27,935 bases of DNA from a virus: IMG/VR virus record IMGVR_UViG_3300037635_003336, positions 1 through 27,935 of that record; one strand, written 5' to 3'. The position numbers and the translations under genes were made by a program. This document shows positions 1-7,327 of this stretch, piece by piece; the stretch's first letter is position 1; every line of letters starts with the position of its first letter. The notes below the pieces were generated by a model, which worked only from the letters and a program-made list of their open reading frames with translations, was not told the DNA's origin and did not search any database.

Positions 1-2
1 CT

Positions 3-827
3 CCCCCATTCGGACTGGAGCAGTCTAGGTTCTGGCGTGAGAACGTAAACCACATACGGATTTGTAGCCTTAACCACATATTCCGTCAGTCCAATCCGAT
101 TGAGGCCAACATATTAGAGCGTGTCAAGGTGGGCAGGCAAACAAGCATGGACTTGCGGATAATAAATAGCAGGGTAGGGGAGCCACACAATGCTTCCATG
201 ATCCTGACCCCGTACCGCAAAAGGGCTAGTCAGATTAACGAGTCTAGACTGTCTGAGCTTAGGAGTAAGGAGTACGTCTTTGAGGGTACCAAGAAGGGTG
301 ACATGGACGAGGTGAAGAGCATGGATCGTACACTGAAACTGAGGGAAGGTTGCCGTGTCATCATCAAGAAGAACATCCGCAAGAAGATTCGGGGGGAGAT
401 GCAGCACGTTGTCAATGGGGACACTGGCACGTTTGTGGGCGTGGACAAGTACCAGCGACTGGTCATAATAAGGGACAGGGACAGCGAGTATGTCTGGATC
501 GGCCAAGAGAAGGAGAGTAAGTTTAAGCACGAGGTTGATGAAGATGGAAACGTAGAATCCAAGGAGGTTGCCTACTTCAAGCAGTACCCAGTGCGGCTAG
601 GCTATGCCATTACGGTACACGCCAGTCAGGGGCTAACCCTAGATCGTGTCCACTTGGAGTTACCCAGTCATGTGATGAAGGACTGGTTTGGGCTACTGTA
701 CGTCGCGGTCAGCCGTGTCACATCCTTTTCTGGACTCACAATCAGTAGACCCTTGACACATGGGGACATATCATCAACGATAGCAGACTTTGAGGAACCG
801 CAACAGCAGTATGAACTTGCAAACTGA
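3..827 (+). CDS. PIF1/RecD-like DNA helicase, C-terminal part (5' truncated by window edge)
   Basis: The frame is open from base 3 with no in-frame stop, so the N-terminus lies outside the window. The visible 274 codons match the C-terminal half of PIF1-type superfamily 1 helicases: near the edge is an FRQ-type segment (HIFRQSNPIEANIL), then a short beta domain (NGDTGTFVGV), then motif V (ITVHASQGLTLDRV) and motif VI (LLYVAVSRVTSFSGL). The Walker A and B motifs (I, II) must lie upstream and cannot be checked. These enzymes are ATP-driven 5'-3' DNA unwinders; in a phage the likely role is replication or recombination, which is inferred. It is first of four overlapping plus-strand genes, and its end overlaps the next start by 17 nt. 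A RecD/TraA-type helicase is the alternative name. Confidence 0.8.
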   Translation, partial: PPFGLEQSRFWRENVNHIRICSLNHIFRQSNPIEANILERVKVGRQTSMDLRIINSRVGEPHNASMILTPYRKRASQINESRLSELRSKEYVFEGTKKGDMDEVKSMDRTLKLREGCRVIIKKNIRKKIRGEMQHVVNGDTGTFVGVDKYQRLVIIRDRDSEYVWIGQEKESKFKHEVDEDGNVESKEVAYFKQYPVRLGYAITVHASQGLTLDRVHLELPSHVMKDWFGLLYVAVSRVTSFSGLTISRPLTHGDISSTIADFEEPQQQYELAN

Positions 828-1017
828 ACAACCGAAGGAAGGCACAATAGAACTTGTTTACCGTGAGCTGTCAAAAGCAATTAGGGGAATCCAAGCGGTG
901 GACCCAGAAGCATACTTGCAAATGCCCCATCTATGGGACACTTGGAAGAGGGCAGAGACTGACTGCCTGCTATCGGTATGGAGTGCCCTGCAGAAATATG
1001 AAGACAGAAATGATTGA
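811..1017 (+). CDS. small protein of unknown function (68 aa)
   Basis: I chose the ATG at 811, which overlaps the helicase end by 17 nt; GAGGAA lies about 13 nt upstream, a rather distant ribosome site. A TTG 21 nt further upstream would add seven residues. The product is acidic and mostly helical in appearance, with two Trp-rich stretches (HLWDTWKR and SVWSALQKYE). It has no signal peptide, membrane segment or metal motif. I do not recognise a family. Its support is the tight packing between the helicase and the next gene (20-nt overlap), which is typical of a phage operon. Confidence 0.55.
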   Translation: MNLQTEQPKEGTIELVYRELSKAIRGIQAVDPEAYLQMPHLWDTWKRAETDCLLSVWSALQKYEDRND

Positions 1018-1300
1018 TAACGACAATGAGGAGTACGGGACGTTCATGTTCCCTGAAGATGGGTTCAATGGGTATTGGCGAATCCAAACCGACAACCCAG
1101 GAATTAGGTCAAAGATGCGTAAGATTGCACGAGACAATAAATCACCTTGGACTAAGGTTGGTTGGGGAACCTCTGATTTGTTTCGACGCACCTTCACTCG
1201 CAAGCCCACAGCATTGGCCTTCTTTACTAAATTAGGGCTTGAGTATGGGTTTAGGGTCATTCAACCAAATAAAACGACATGGGAGCTAAGAAAACGCTAA
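998..1300 (+). CDS. small protein of unknown function (100 aa)
   Basis: The frame is open upstream to 854, but that part overlaps the preceding gene entirely, so I start at the ATG at 998 (MKTEMIDNDNEE); ATG 1010 is possible. The product has an acidic N-terminus followed by a basic, aromatic-rich body (GYWRIQTDNPGIRSKMRKIA, then WTKVGWGTSDLFRRTFTRK). It ends with KTTWELRKR. The basic patch could contact nucleic acid, but that is only inference. The C-terminus overlaps the HNH endonuclease start by 22 nt. I recognise no family. Confidence 0.55.
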   Translation: MKTEMIDNDNEEYGTFMFPEDGFNGYWRIQTDNPGIRSKMRKIARDNKSPWTKVGWGTSDLFRRTFTRKPTALAFFTKLGLEYGFRVIQPNKTTWELRKR

Positions 1301-1761
1301 AAACTGCAGGTGTCTCGGCGGTTATGAAGAAACCTAAGCCACATAATTCAGGTCAATGGACTGATGCTCGCAAACGTAGCTTTGCTATGTCTGCTTTGCG
1401 TGGTGCTAGGTGGCCTGTAAAGTACCAAACGATTAAGGATGCCTACGTCAAGGATGGAGTAAATCCAGCAACGGGACGCAAGTGCAAGCTTCACAAGTGT
1501 GCCCAGTGTGGAAACCTATTCCCTCAAAAGGACATGGCCGCTGACCACATTGAACCAGTGGTTCCCATTGAAGGATTCACTGGAGAAACTTACTTGGGCT
1601 ACAACTGGAACGAACTAATTAAGCGTCTCTACTGTGAGGCTGATGGCTTCCAAGCGTTATGCAAGGAATGCCACAAGCTCAAGACAGCAGACGAAAGGGC
1701 GTTAAGGAATGCCACAAAGAAACACCCAACACCAAGCGACTGGTCAAACGCACACGGCTAA
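1279..1761 (+). CDS. HNH endonuclease
   Basis: This 160-aa protein carries an HNH (beta-beta-alpha metal) nuclease core. A zinc-knuckle CxxC is at residues 74-77 (CAQC), the catalytic DH pair at 89-90 (AADHIEP), a central Asn at 109 or 111, and a second cysteine pair plus His at 128-132 (CKECH) followed by Lys. The family cuts DNA and is found in phages as packaging-associated nucleases or as free-standing homing enzymes. Here it is not next to the terminase but last in the plus-strand arm, which fits a homing or accessory enzyme slightly better. The N-terminal 20 residues are Lys-rich. An internal ATG near 1324 is a possible alternative start, but the 22-nt overlap with the previous gene favours 1279. 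Confidence 0.85.
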   Translation: MGAKKTLKTAGVSAVMKKPKPHNSGQWTDARKRSFAMSALRGARWPVKYQTIKDAYVKDGVNPATGRKCKLHKCAQCGNLFPQKDMAADHIEPVVPIEGFTGETYLGYNWNELIKRLYCEADGFQALCKECHKLKTADERALRNATKKHPTPSDWSNAHG

Positions 1762-1784
1762 CAGCGGCAGTTAATAGTTAGGCC
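1756..1784. terminator. imperfect dyad spanning both convergent stop codons
   Basis: GGCTAAC (1756-1762) can pair with GTTAG-G-CC (1777-1784): seven base pairs with one bulged G and a 14-nt loop. The TAA of the HNH gene (1759-1761) and the TAA of the minus-strand tailspike (1778-1780) both lie in the stem. Only 16 nt separate the two convergent genes, so any bidirectional terminator must be here. There is no T-tract, so termination ability is uncertain. Confidence 0.3.
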
Positions 1785-4057
1785 AGAATAGTCCAGTGCA
1801 GTGTTTGGGACCCTCCAGACCGATTTTCAAGATAAAGCTTGCCATCGGTATGGGCTGATAATGTAATCTTGGTGTCAGTTCCGGTAGTTCCGGTGTGCGC
1901 CCCAGTCCCAAACTCTATAACACTACCTTGATACCCATAGGCGGCAACAAAGGGAGTAGCTGTGTCGAACGAGGCTATGCAACCTCTGGCACTTTGGGAA
2001 TTGTTGTTCCTTAGAATGATGACCCCATTGGAAACTGGAGGGGTAAAGGAATAAACGCCATCGTCGGCAATAACCGTTGAGCTACCAGAGCCAAATGCTC
2101 CGCTATCTACGCCTTCTGATGTGAAGCTGGATGTCAGACCTTCGCTTACAATTTCAACTCCATCCTCTTTTACGTTTAACTCATTTAAAGTGGCTTGCCT
2201 GTTCGCAGACAGTGAGGTTCCTTTGCTAGGGACACTAATGGATGCATAACCATTGCCAGCGGCGGCAGAGCCGCTATCATCTCGATAGCTCATCTCAGCC
2301 CAGCCAGAGTTTGTTCCGGTTACAGGAACGTCCTCCCACCCGCTGTTCAGTCTACCTCGAGAGCCTCCAGATATAAAAATTCGATTTACGTTGTCGAATT
2401 CCTTCTGCTGCTTAATGCGGGTACCGATGAAGTTAATGTTGTAACCATCCTTAACCCAAAGCCTGTTGATATTTCCCCCAATGAAGTACATATCATTAAC
2501 GTCCTCTGGCGCTCCGTCTGTGTTTATTATTACATCCCAACCAGGAAGGGAAAGAGTGCCTGTTTGGGAGGCAACATAGGTGGCGGTGACATTAAAGGTG
2601 GTATTACTCAACACCTTTTTCACGGTGTACTGCCCGTTATAGGAAGTTGTGCCGCTAATGGTCGCATTCAGATCTCCCTCGACAAGCTGATGGCTCGCAG
2701 ATGTAGTAACGGTGATGTCTCCACCGCCAGCGTCGGTCACCCCTGTTATGCTGTAGTCTCTAGTTCCGCTATTGATTGTAGCCGTAACCTGGGTGAAGTA
2801 GTGCTCAACCACTGGGCCAGCAGCCAGCCCCTCAATTCTCAAATTGGCATAAACGCCAGAAGAATCAGAGGTAGCATTCGATAAGGTCATAACATTGCAG
2901 AACTTAAGCTCCCCACCGGAGTTGATTAAGATGCCATCCTGCGTGTTGTTCTGACAGATTACGTTTGTAAGCATGGTTCCGTTAGTATCGTCTACAAGTA
3001 TGCCGACAGTATTTTTTTCGGAAACCAAGTTTGTGAGGTTATCTTGCGTTCCTCCACTTATCCAAAGACCAGCCGTTGTTTTGTCCCGAATGTGGATGTC
3101 GTCTATTGTGCAGAACCTGCCAGTCCCAGTACCAACCCCATCGTTGTCAACACGTTTAATGCCGTATGCTGTGGAACCCCTCAGCAACAATCCCCTAATA
3201 GACCCACGCCAGCCTCTTATCAATATATCAATCTTGTCAAGCTGGCTGGTTTTTCCGTCACCCCAAATGCTAATTCCAGTGTAAGACTCGGTGTCAAGAA
3301 TCAGTCCAGCCGAAGAAAAATAGTGGCCGCTTGGGAAATAAAGAGCCACCTGATCGGAGTCTGGGTACTGGTTCTCCAGAGATCCCGCTAGGCTTTTAAC
3401 GTATGCCCATGCGGCAGTAATTGCGGCTGTATCATCCGTTGTTCCGTCGCCTGTAGCTCCGAAGTCCTTGACGCTAACAACCTCCTTTAGCTTGGCTTCA
3501 ACCGTTGTCGCAACGCTACTAGTGCCGCCCTGGTCGTAATTAACTGCGTCGGAATTGGTGCTAGTACCCTGGGCGTAAGCCGTTGGATTACCCGAGGCAT
3601 CAAACCCCAACACCTTGCTTGCCCTGTCGGTCTTGTTTGGTATGGCCGTAGATGCTGTGTCGCTAATGGGCAGCTTCAATGCACGGTCAGCCTTGCCGTC
3701 TGCCTCTTGGGTACCAATTGCCAACTTGTCAAAGGTGTACTCCAAGGACTTGGCAGGAAACTCTCCAGCCGTTGTTAGCGTGGTAGCCTGGGCATTGCCA
3801 GCGTCAGAGTACATCACCCAATTAGTGCCCGTAGGAATGGATGAGGTTGGGGTAATGGTAACACTAGAGGACGTGTCCCCTGCACCCGTTACGGTGAAGT
3901 CAGTGCCGTTTACCAACGCTGTCTCGACGTATGTGGTGGTGTCGTACTTGAACCCCTTGATGTCAGTTGAGTTAAACACTTTGCGATTAAACGCAATTGT
4001 AGGAGTTGACCCGTCGCCAACAACATTAACTTTATAAAGTTCTGATGATACACTCAT
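1778..4057 (-). CDS. tailspike protein A, T7-type anchor plus pectate-lyase-like beta-helix
   Basis: This 759-aa protein is a probable receptor-binding tailspike or depolymerase. Residues 1-160 resemble the T7 gp17-type N-terminal tail-anchoring domain (VVGDGST near 12, a TNWVMYSD strand near 79, FDKLAIGTQE near 109, RALKLP near 125). A linker with DQGGT leads to the classic entry of the pectate-lyase-3 fold at about 194-213 (VSVKDFGATGDGTTDDT). A right-handed beta-helix with Asn/Gly/Thr-rich repeats follows to about residue 400. The C-terminal third is beta-rich and may form the trimer tip. The next gene upstream is a paralogue with a nearly identical anchor. Catalytic residues cannot be assigned by eye. 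It is the last gene of the structural arm, five bases after spike B, and converges with the HNH gene. Confidence 0.85.
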   Translation of the reverse strand: MSVSSELYKVNVVGDGSTPTIAFNRKVFNSTDIKGFKYDTTTYVETALVNGTDFTVTGAGDTSSSVTITPTSSIPTGTNWVMYSDAGNAQATTLTTAGEFPAKSLEYTFDKLAIGTQEADGKADRALKLPISDTASTAIPNKTDRASKVLGFDASGNPTAYAQGTSTNSDAVNYDQGGTSSVATTVEAKLKEVVSVKDFGATGDGTTDDTAAITAAWAYVKSLAGSLENQYPDSDQVALYFPSGHYFSSAGLILDTESYTGISIWGDGKTSQLDKIDILIRGWRGSIRGLLLRGSTAYGIKRVDNDGVGTGTGRFCTIDDIHIRDKTTAGLWISGGTQDNLTNLVSEKNTVGILVDDTNGTMLTNVICQNNTQDGILINSGGELKFCNVMTLSNATSDSSGVYANLRIEGLAAGPVVEHYFTQVTATINSGTRDYSITGVTDAGGGDITVTTSASHQLVEGDLNATISGTTSYNGQYTVKKVLSNTTFNVTATYVASQTGTLSLPGWDVIINTDGAPEDVNDMYFIGGNINRLWVKDGYNINFIGTRIKQQKEFDNVNRIFISGGSRGRLNSGWEDVPVTGTNSGWAEMSYRDDSGSAAAGNGYASISVPSKGTSLSANRQATLNELNVKEDGVEIVSEGLTSSFTSEGVDSGAFGSGSSTVIADDGVYSFTPPVSNGVIILRNNNSQSARGCIASFDTATPFVAAYGYQGSVIEFGTGAHTGTTGTDTKITLSAHTDGKLYLENRSGGSQTLHWTILA

Positions 4058-4062
4058 TTTAC

Positions 4063-5982
4063 TTAAATGGTTCTTTTACCTACCACCGCAAAGGACAGTA
4101 CAGCACTAGAGTCAGTAGCAACGGCTGATGCGTTTGTATGCAATATACGGAAAGAACCAACTGCCTTTGTCGTAATGGCTACAATTCTGTTAGACGCAGC
4201 AGGGGCAATGGCAACCGTATAGTTTGCATTAGACATGTCATCTGCAATTGTTACATCGTATATTCCCGTGCCAGCATACGCAATGCTGCAATTAAATGAC
4301 TCCGTTGTACTGATTGAACCAGCGGTAGCATCAAACGTAGCATAAGCCTGGGTAGCGTAGTCGGCAACAACAGGATGATTGTTGACCGCTCCAGCTTCAC
4401 TACGAGGAGATGATCCAGTAATGCTGCCAGCCATGCCTTGGTCAACATTGACCAGTCGGTAGTTTGTGTACGTGGCCGTAATGCCAGATCCTCCGCTAAT
4501 ATTTCTAAACTCTGGCGATCCTTCTGGTCTTCCAGTAGATGGCTCGGTGCCTTGAATCAATAAGTCCTCAGAAGCAATAAAACCATTAGCCATTAAGTTT
4601 CCGTAGCTTACGCCACCAGAAATTCCCTCAAATACTACGCCATTGTTAGTGGTGGGATCGTTAAGCTCAGTGTAGAAGTTAAGGACACTGTTGCCACTGC
4701 TAGTGGGAGCAAACAAAATGCCAACACCATCATTCAATTCAGCGGTACACCTGTCTATTGTGCAACCACGATGCGGTCTAAAGAAAATACCAGCACCATC
4801 TCGTGGAGCACTTGTCTCGTCATAGGTTGTGTCCAAGCCGTTGTTGTATGCCCAAAGGTTTGAGAACAAAACGCCATTAACTTTATTGTTTGTCGTCCAA
4901 CTTAGATCTTGTCCAGCCGCACCAATACTGATTCCGCGACCGCCATTACTGCGAGCAATGATGTTCTGAAACATACCAGAGTATGTCCCGTTGATGTACC
5001 ATCCATCACCTTCACACTGACGAGCAACACAGTTTGTAACGTAGGGCTGCTGCAACCTAGCTGCATAAAATCCGTACTTGGCCTTGTCGTTACCATTAAA
5101 GGTAATGTTTTCAAACCGTACACCCCAAATGGAGTTCTCAAATGTAGAGGATGGCTCCGTTCCAACTGCCTCAGCACTAATTGCAATTACCGCAGTGGTT
5201 GATCCGGTAGAACCATCATAAAAGATCTGACACTCCTTGGTGCCGTCCCAAGCAGGACCACCAGTTTGCTGAGTTGCAGGATAAATAGATGGGGACACGG
5301 ACCCAATGAAGCCACAGTTGCGGTTGCGAATAGGGTCTATAACAAGGTTGGAAGTAGTGCGGTATTTGCCTGCTGGCATGATTACCAAAGCATTACTGTC
5401 CAACGCTCCTTGCAATGCAGCAGTATCGTCTGTTACGCCGTCGCCAACAGCACCAAAGTCCGTTACCGACTTGTACTCTGGAGTTAAGGCACTGGCAGTA
5501 ACCGCTTGAATTGCACCGTTGGCATCAAAGCCCAAAACCTTGCTGGCCCTATCTGTGGCATTGGGTATTTCTACAGAAGCTGAATCGCTAATTGGAAGTT
5601 TTAAAGACCGATCCGCTTTACCCTCAACTTCTTGAGCGGCAATAGCAAGCTTGTCTGACATGTACTCAATTGTATTTGCAGGAAACGGCCCTTGGGTTTG
5701 CAAGTCAGTGATTTGCGTGGACCCTTGGTCTGAGTATATAACCCAGTTTGTTCCCGTGGGTATTGAGGAGGATGGTGTAATGGTGACGCCCGTAGACTCA
5801 TTGCCAGCACCACTGACTGTAAAATCTGAACCATTAACCAATGCGGTTTCGGCCAAGGTGGTAGTGTCGTACTTAACTCCCTTTATATCAGAAGAAGCAA
5901 ACACCTTGCGATTGAATGCAATGGAGGGAGTCGATCCATCGCCAACAACTGTGACTTTGTACAATTCTGATACTACACTCAT
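4063..5982 (-). CDS. tailspike protein B, T7-type anchor plus pectate-lyase-like beta-helix
   Basis: This 639-aa protein is a paralogue of spike A. Its first 160 residues align to spike A without gaps at roughly 70% identity by eye (SELYKVTVVGDGSTPSIAFN, TNWVIYSDQG, RSLKLPISD, TDRASKVLGFDA). The helix entry is at about 168-187 (YKSVTDFGAVGDGVTDDTA). The beta-helix body differs from spike A and contains PbH1-like turns (for example IARSNGGRGISIG and CTAELNDGVGILF). The last 80 residues (YAGTGIYDVTIADDMSNANY) form a small beta domain often seen at the ends of phage tail proteins. The ATG overlaps the previous stop as ATGA. The likely role is binding or degrading a surface glycan different from that of spike A; this is inferred from the divergent bodies on a shared anchor. 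Confidence 0.85.
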   Translation of the reverse strand: MSVVSELYKVTVVGDGSTPSIAFNRKVFASSDIKGVKYDTTTLAETALVNGSDFTVSGAGNESTGVTITPSSSIPTGTNWVIYSDQGSTQITDLQTQGPFPANTIEYMSDKLAIAAQEVEGKADRSLKLPISDSASVEIPNATDRASKVLGFDANGAIQAVTASALTPEYKSVTDFGAVGDGVTDDTAALQGALDSNALVIMPAGKYRTTSNLVIDPIRNRNCGFIGSVSPSIYPATQQTGGPAWDGTKECQIFYDGSTGSTTAVIAISAEAVGTEPSSTFENSIWGVRFENITFNGNDKAKYGFYAARLQQPYVTNCVARQCEGDGWYINGTYSGMFQNIIARSNGGRGISIGAAGQDLSWTTNNKVNGVLFSNLWAYNNGLDTTYDETSAPRDGAGIFFRPHRGCTIDRCTAELNDGVGILFAPTSSGNSVLNFYTELNDPTTNNGVVFEGISGGVSYGNLMANGFIASEDLLIQGTEPSTGRPEGSPEFRNISGGSGITATYTNYRLVNVDQGMAGSITGSSPRSEAGAVNNHPVVADYATQAYATFDATAGSISTTESFNCSIAYAGTGIYDVTIADDMSNANYTVAIAPAASNRIVAITTKAVGSFRILHTNASAVATDSSAVLSFAVVGKRTI

Positions 5983-6272
5983 TTCTTTGCTTTTCTACCT
6001 TTTGGTGAACTCTTAGTCCTGCCACCCTTGCCTGCCCATAACTCGGTACATGCTAAATGCTTTGCTGTTCCTGGTTTTGCCGTGCTACATTTGTGCCTAG
6101 CCCTAAAAGATTTACGAGCAGCAGCAGAGTAGTTGTGCCCGTAGCCAGTAGCTCCAGCATGGACTAGCTTCTTCTTGCCGTCGATGCAGTAGAGCTTCAT
6201 TATCTTCTTACCTGGACGGGTGCTTTTCTTCACCTGCCCACAACTCATTGATGCTTTAGGACTTTTTGCCAC
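5979..6272 (-). CDS. small basic Cys-containing protein (97 aa), probably virion-associated
   Basis: The product is very rich in Lys/Arg, with four cysteines (MSCGQ, LYCID, RHKCS, HLACT) and a glycine/aromatic core GATGYGHNYSAAARKSFRARH. The C-terminus is a Lys/Gly/Arg tail. From memory, similar GYGxNYS...ARKSFRARH proteins occur in marine phages and large algal viruses without known function; this was not verified. It belongs to a run of four tiny basic genes and couples to spike B by an ATGA overlap. Its start lies 17 nt inside the preceding gene. A role in packaging or condensing DNA, or as a minor virion part, is inference from charge and position only. Confidence 0.65.
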   Translation of the reverse strand: MAKSPKASMSCGQVKKSTRPGKKIMKLYCIDGKKKLVHAGATGYGHNYSAAARKSFRARHKCSTAKPGTAKHLACTELWAGKGGRTKSSPKGRKAKK

Positions 6273-6537
6273 GTTGTACCGCCTTTACTCTTCTTGGTTT
6301 ACCTGCTGGTTGACCCAGACTTTTCTTCTGTTTAATTCTTGATGCCTTCTGTGACTTAGACATTTCGCTTGCTGTCACAGGAGTTTTCTTGCTGACACGC
6401 TTAGAAGGGCGACAGTAGGGAGTGCCACGCTTCTCTCCCTTTTGCCTGCCACAAGGCTTGCCGGTTCGAGTGTCAACCCACTTCTCCTTGAACCAACGCC
6501 TTAGGTTGGCTCCAGCCTGTGTCTTCCTTACAGTCAT
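6256..6537 (-). CDS. small basic protein with KEKWVD...GKPCGR...YCRPS motif (93 aa)
   Basis: The N-terminal half carries RRWFKEKWVDTRTGKPCGR and, after a basic linker, GTPYCRPSKR. This two-cysteine pattern reminds me of the DUF5872-type small proteins seen in marine phages and phycodnaviruses; the assignment is from memory and unverified. The C-terminal half is a Lys/Arg/Ser-rich tail with no predicted fold. The ATG shares four bases (ATGA) with the stop of the 46-aa gene, so translation is probably coupled. Its function is unknown. High positive charge and its place among appendage genes suggest a virion or nucleoprotein role, which is inference. Confidence 0.65.
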   Translation of the reverse strand: MTVRKTQAGANLRRWFKEKWVDTRTGKPCGRQKGEKRGTPYCRPSKRVSKKTPVTASEMSKSQKASRIKQKKSLGQPAGKPRRVKAVQRGKKS

Positions 6538-6674
6538 TTCTTCTTACGCTTAGTGCTGTTGCCCCAGTTGGCAGCACCCACCTTACGGCACTTAGCTATT
6601 GCCCCGCTTGCATACGCAGATGGGAATACCTTGTACCGTGCCTTAACCTTTCTATAGCAAGCGTCTTTAGGCAT
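6534..6674 (-). CDS. 46-aa basic protein with KARYKVFPSAYASG motif
   Basis: This ORF starts at the ATG at 6674 and ends in TGA at 6534-6536. The peptide contains DACYRKVKARYKVFPSAYAS followed by KCRKVGAANWGN and a KRKKK tail. The RYKVxPSAYASG...KCRKVGAANWG pattern is one I recall as a small domain repeated in many phages and in giant algal viruses, where it has no known function. That recall and the perfect ATGA coupling to the 93-aa gene make this a real gene despite its size. There are two cysteines, and net charge is strongly positive. It has no clear Shine-Dalgarno site of its own and lies two bases after the 19-aa ORF, so it is probably translated by coupling. Confidence 0.7.
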   Translation of the reverse strand: MPKDACYRKVKARYKVFPSAYASGAIAKCRKVGAANWGNSTKRKKK

Positions 6675-6676
6675 AT

Positions 6677-6736
6677 CTATTTCTTTCTGCCTTTACCCTT
6701 GCCGTAGCTACCAGATGATTTTCTTTTTCCGTACAT
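6677..6736 (-). CDS. 19-aa Lys/Gly/Ser-rich micropeptide
   Basis: The ORF starts at ATG 6736 and stops at TAG 6677-6679. Its 19 residues are almost only Lys, Arg, Gly, Ser and two Tyr (begins MYGKRK). A perfect AGGAGG lies seven bases upstream, one of the best ribosome sites in the window. It starts immediately after the 136-aa membrane protein and two bases before the 46-aa gene. Either it is a true micropeptide or it is a leader ORF that loads ribosomes for the downstream basic genes, which lack their own sites. The two readings cannot be separated from sequence alone. Confidence 0.45.
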   Translation of the reverse strand: MYGKRKSSGSYGKGKGRKK

Positions 6737-6743
6737 ATCTATA

Positions 6744-6749
6744 CCTCCT
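6744..6749 (-). promoter_or_regulatory. Shine-Dalgarno AGGAGG for the basic-protein cluster
   Basis: AGGAGG on the minus strand overlaps the stop codon of the membrane-protein gene (TAG at 6748-6750) and sits seven bases before ATG 6736. It is notable because the first genes of the promoter-led units lack such a site. Confidence 0.7.
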
Positions 6750-7158
6750 ATTTAACTTGTGAGCTTCCGAAGTAGAAACCTAGTAGAGCCAGCATCCCTT
6801 GCCTTACTTCTGGCAACAACACAAACCCCTCTAAGTTTTTCCATTTATCTACTCCTATCCCTAAAAATTTAAATATCCCTATCTTGCTTGCCTCTACCGT
6901 TACTGGTATATCAAAAAACGCCATCACAAAAGGAGCAAACACGACTGAGAAAAGTATACATATTGCAATGAAACGCCTAATCCACGCTCCTCCGTCTCCC
7001 GTTCTCTTTGCTGCTCTGTCTGCGGAATCATCTGATGCCCCTTGTTTTTTAATCATTGCATCAATAGCATTTGCTTGGATATTCATTTGTGCTGAGATAA
7101 GTTTCATCACAAATCCCGTAACCCCACCCCCAAGCATGGCTACTAACTCTGATGTCAT
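6748..7158 (-). CDS. small membrane protein, holin-like (136 aa)
   Basis: Three hydrophobic stretches are visible: near residues 5-22 (VAMLGGGVTGFVMKLI), a strong one near 65-83 (IAICILFSVVFAPFVMAFF), and a C-terminal one near 119-130 (MLALLGFYFG). A charged linker with DDSADRAAKRTGD lies between the first and second. Size and topology resemble three-pass holins such as the GTA_holin_3TM type, although many phage virion proteins of this position look similar. It follows a 55-aa single-pass protein with an ATGA overlap. A role in cell lysis as a membrane pore is plausible from family resemblance and location near the appendage genes, as in T7 where the holin follows the fibre gene. No endolysin gene is in the window to confirm a lysis cassette. 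Confidence 0.6.
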   Translation of the reverse strand: MTSELVAMLGGGVTGFVMKLISAQMNIQANAIDAMIKKQGASDDSADRAAKRTGDGGAWIRRFIAICILFSVVFAPFVMAFFDIPVTVEASKIGIFKFLGIGVDKWKNLEGFVLLPEVRQGMLALLGFYFGSSQVK

Positions 7159-7322
7159 TCTTCTTTACCAATCTCCTTTATTATTTTAAAGATAGAAAGA
7201 CCCATAAATATTACAGTGAACGCCGATGCTACAACAGATAGCACTTGGTCTGTTCCCGCTAAGGCTAGACCTGCTCCCGATCCTAGCACACCTATCACTG
7301 ATCTTTCTACCATGTCTTTCAT
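7155..7322 (-). CDS. 55-aa small membrane protein (possible holin partner)
   Basis: The ORF runs from ATG 7322 to TGA 7155-7157, overlapping the next start as ATGA. The peptide begins with a charged segment (MKDMVERS), has a Gly/Ala-rich hydrophobic stretch (GVLGSGAGLALAG), a second stronger one (VVASAFTVIFMGLSIF), and a basic tail KIIKEIGKEE. One or two membrane passes are likely. Together with the coupled 136-aa protein it may form a holin pair or holin/antiholin unit; this is inferred from size, topology and coupling. No clear Shine-Dalgarno sequence is present. The upstream 31 nt are almost pure A/T. Confidence 0.55.
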   Translation of the reverse strand: MKDMVERSVIGVLGSGAGLALAGTDQVLSVVASAFTVIFMGLSIFKIIKEIGKEE

Positions 7323-7327
7323 TTGTT

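Noticed and set aside
854-997. Upstream extension of the 100-aa gene
   Set aside because: It overlaps the 68-aa gene completely and contains no conserved-looking sequence; the ATG at 998 gives a normal short overlap.
3615-4037. Open plus-strand frames over the spike anchor regions (also 5651-6016)
   Set aside because: The two frames look alike only because the paralogous spike anchors on the other strand are alike.
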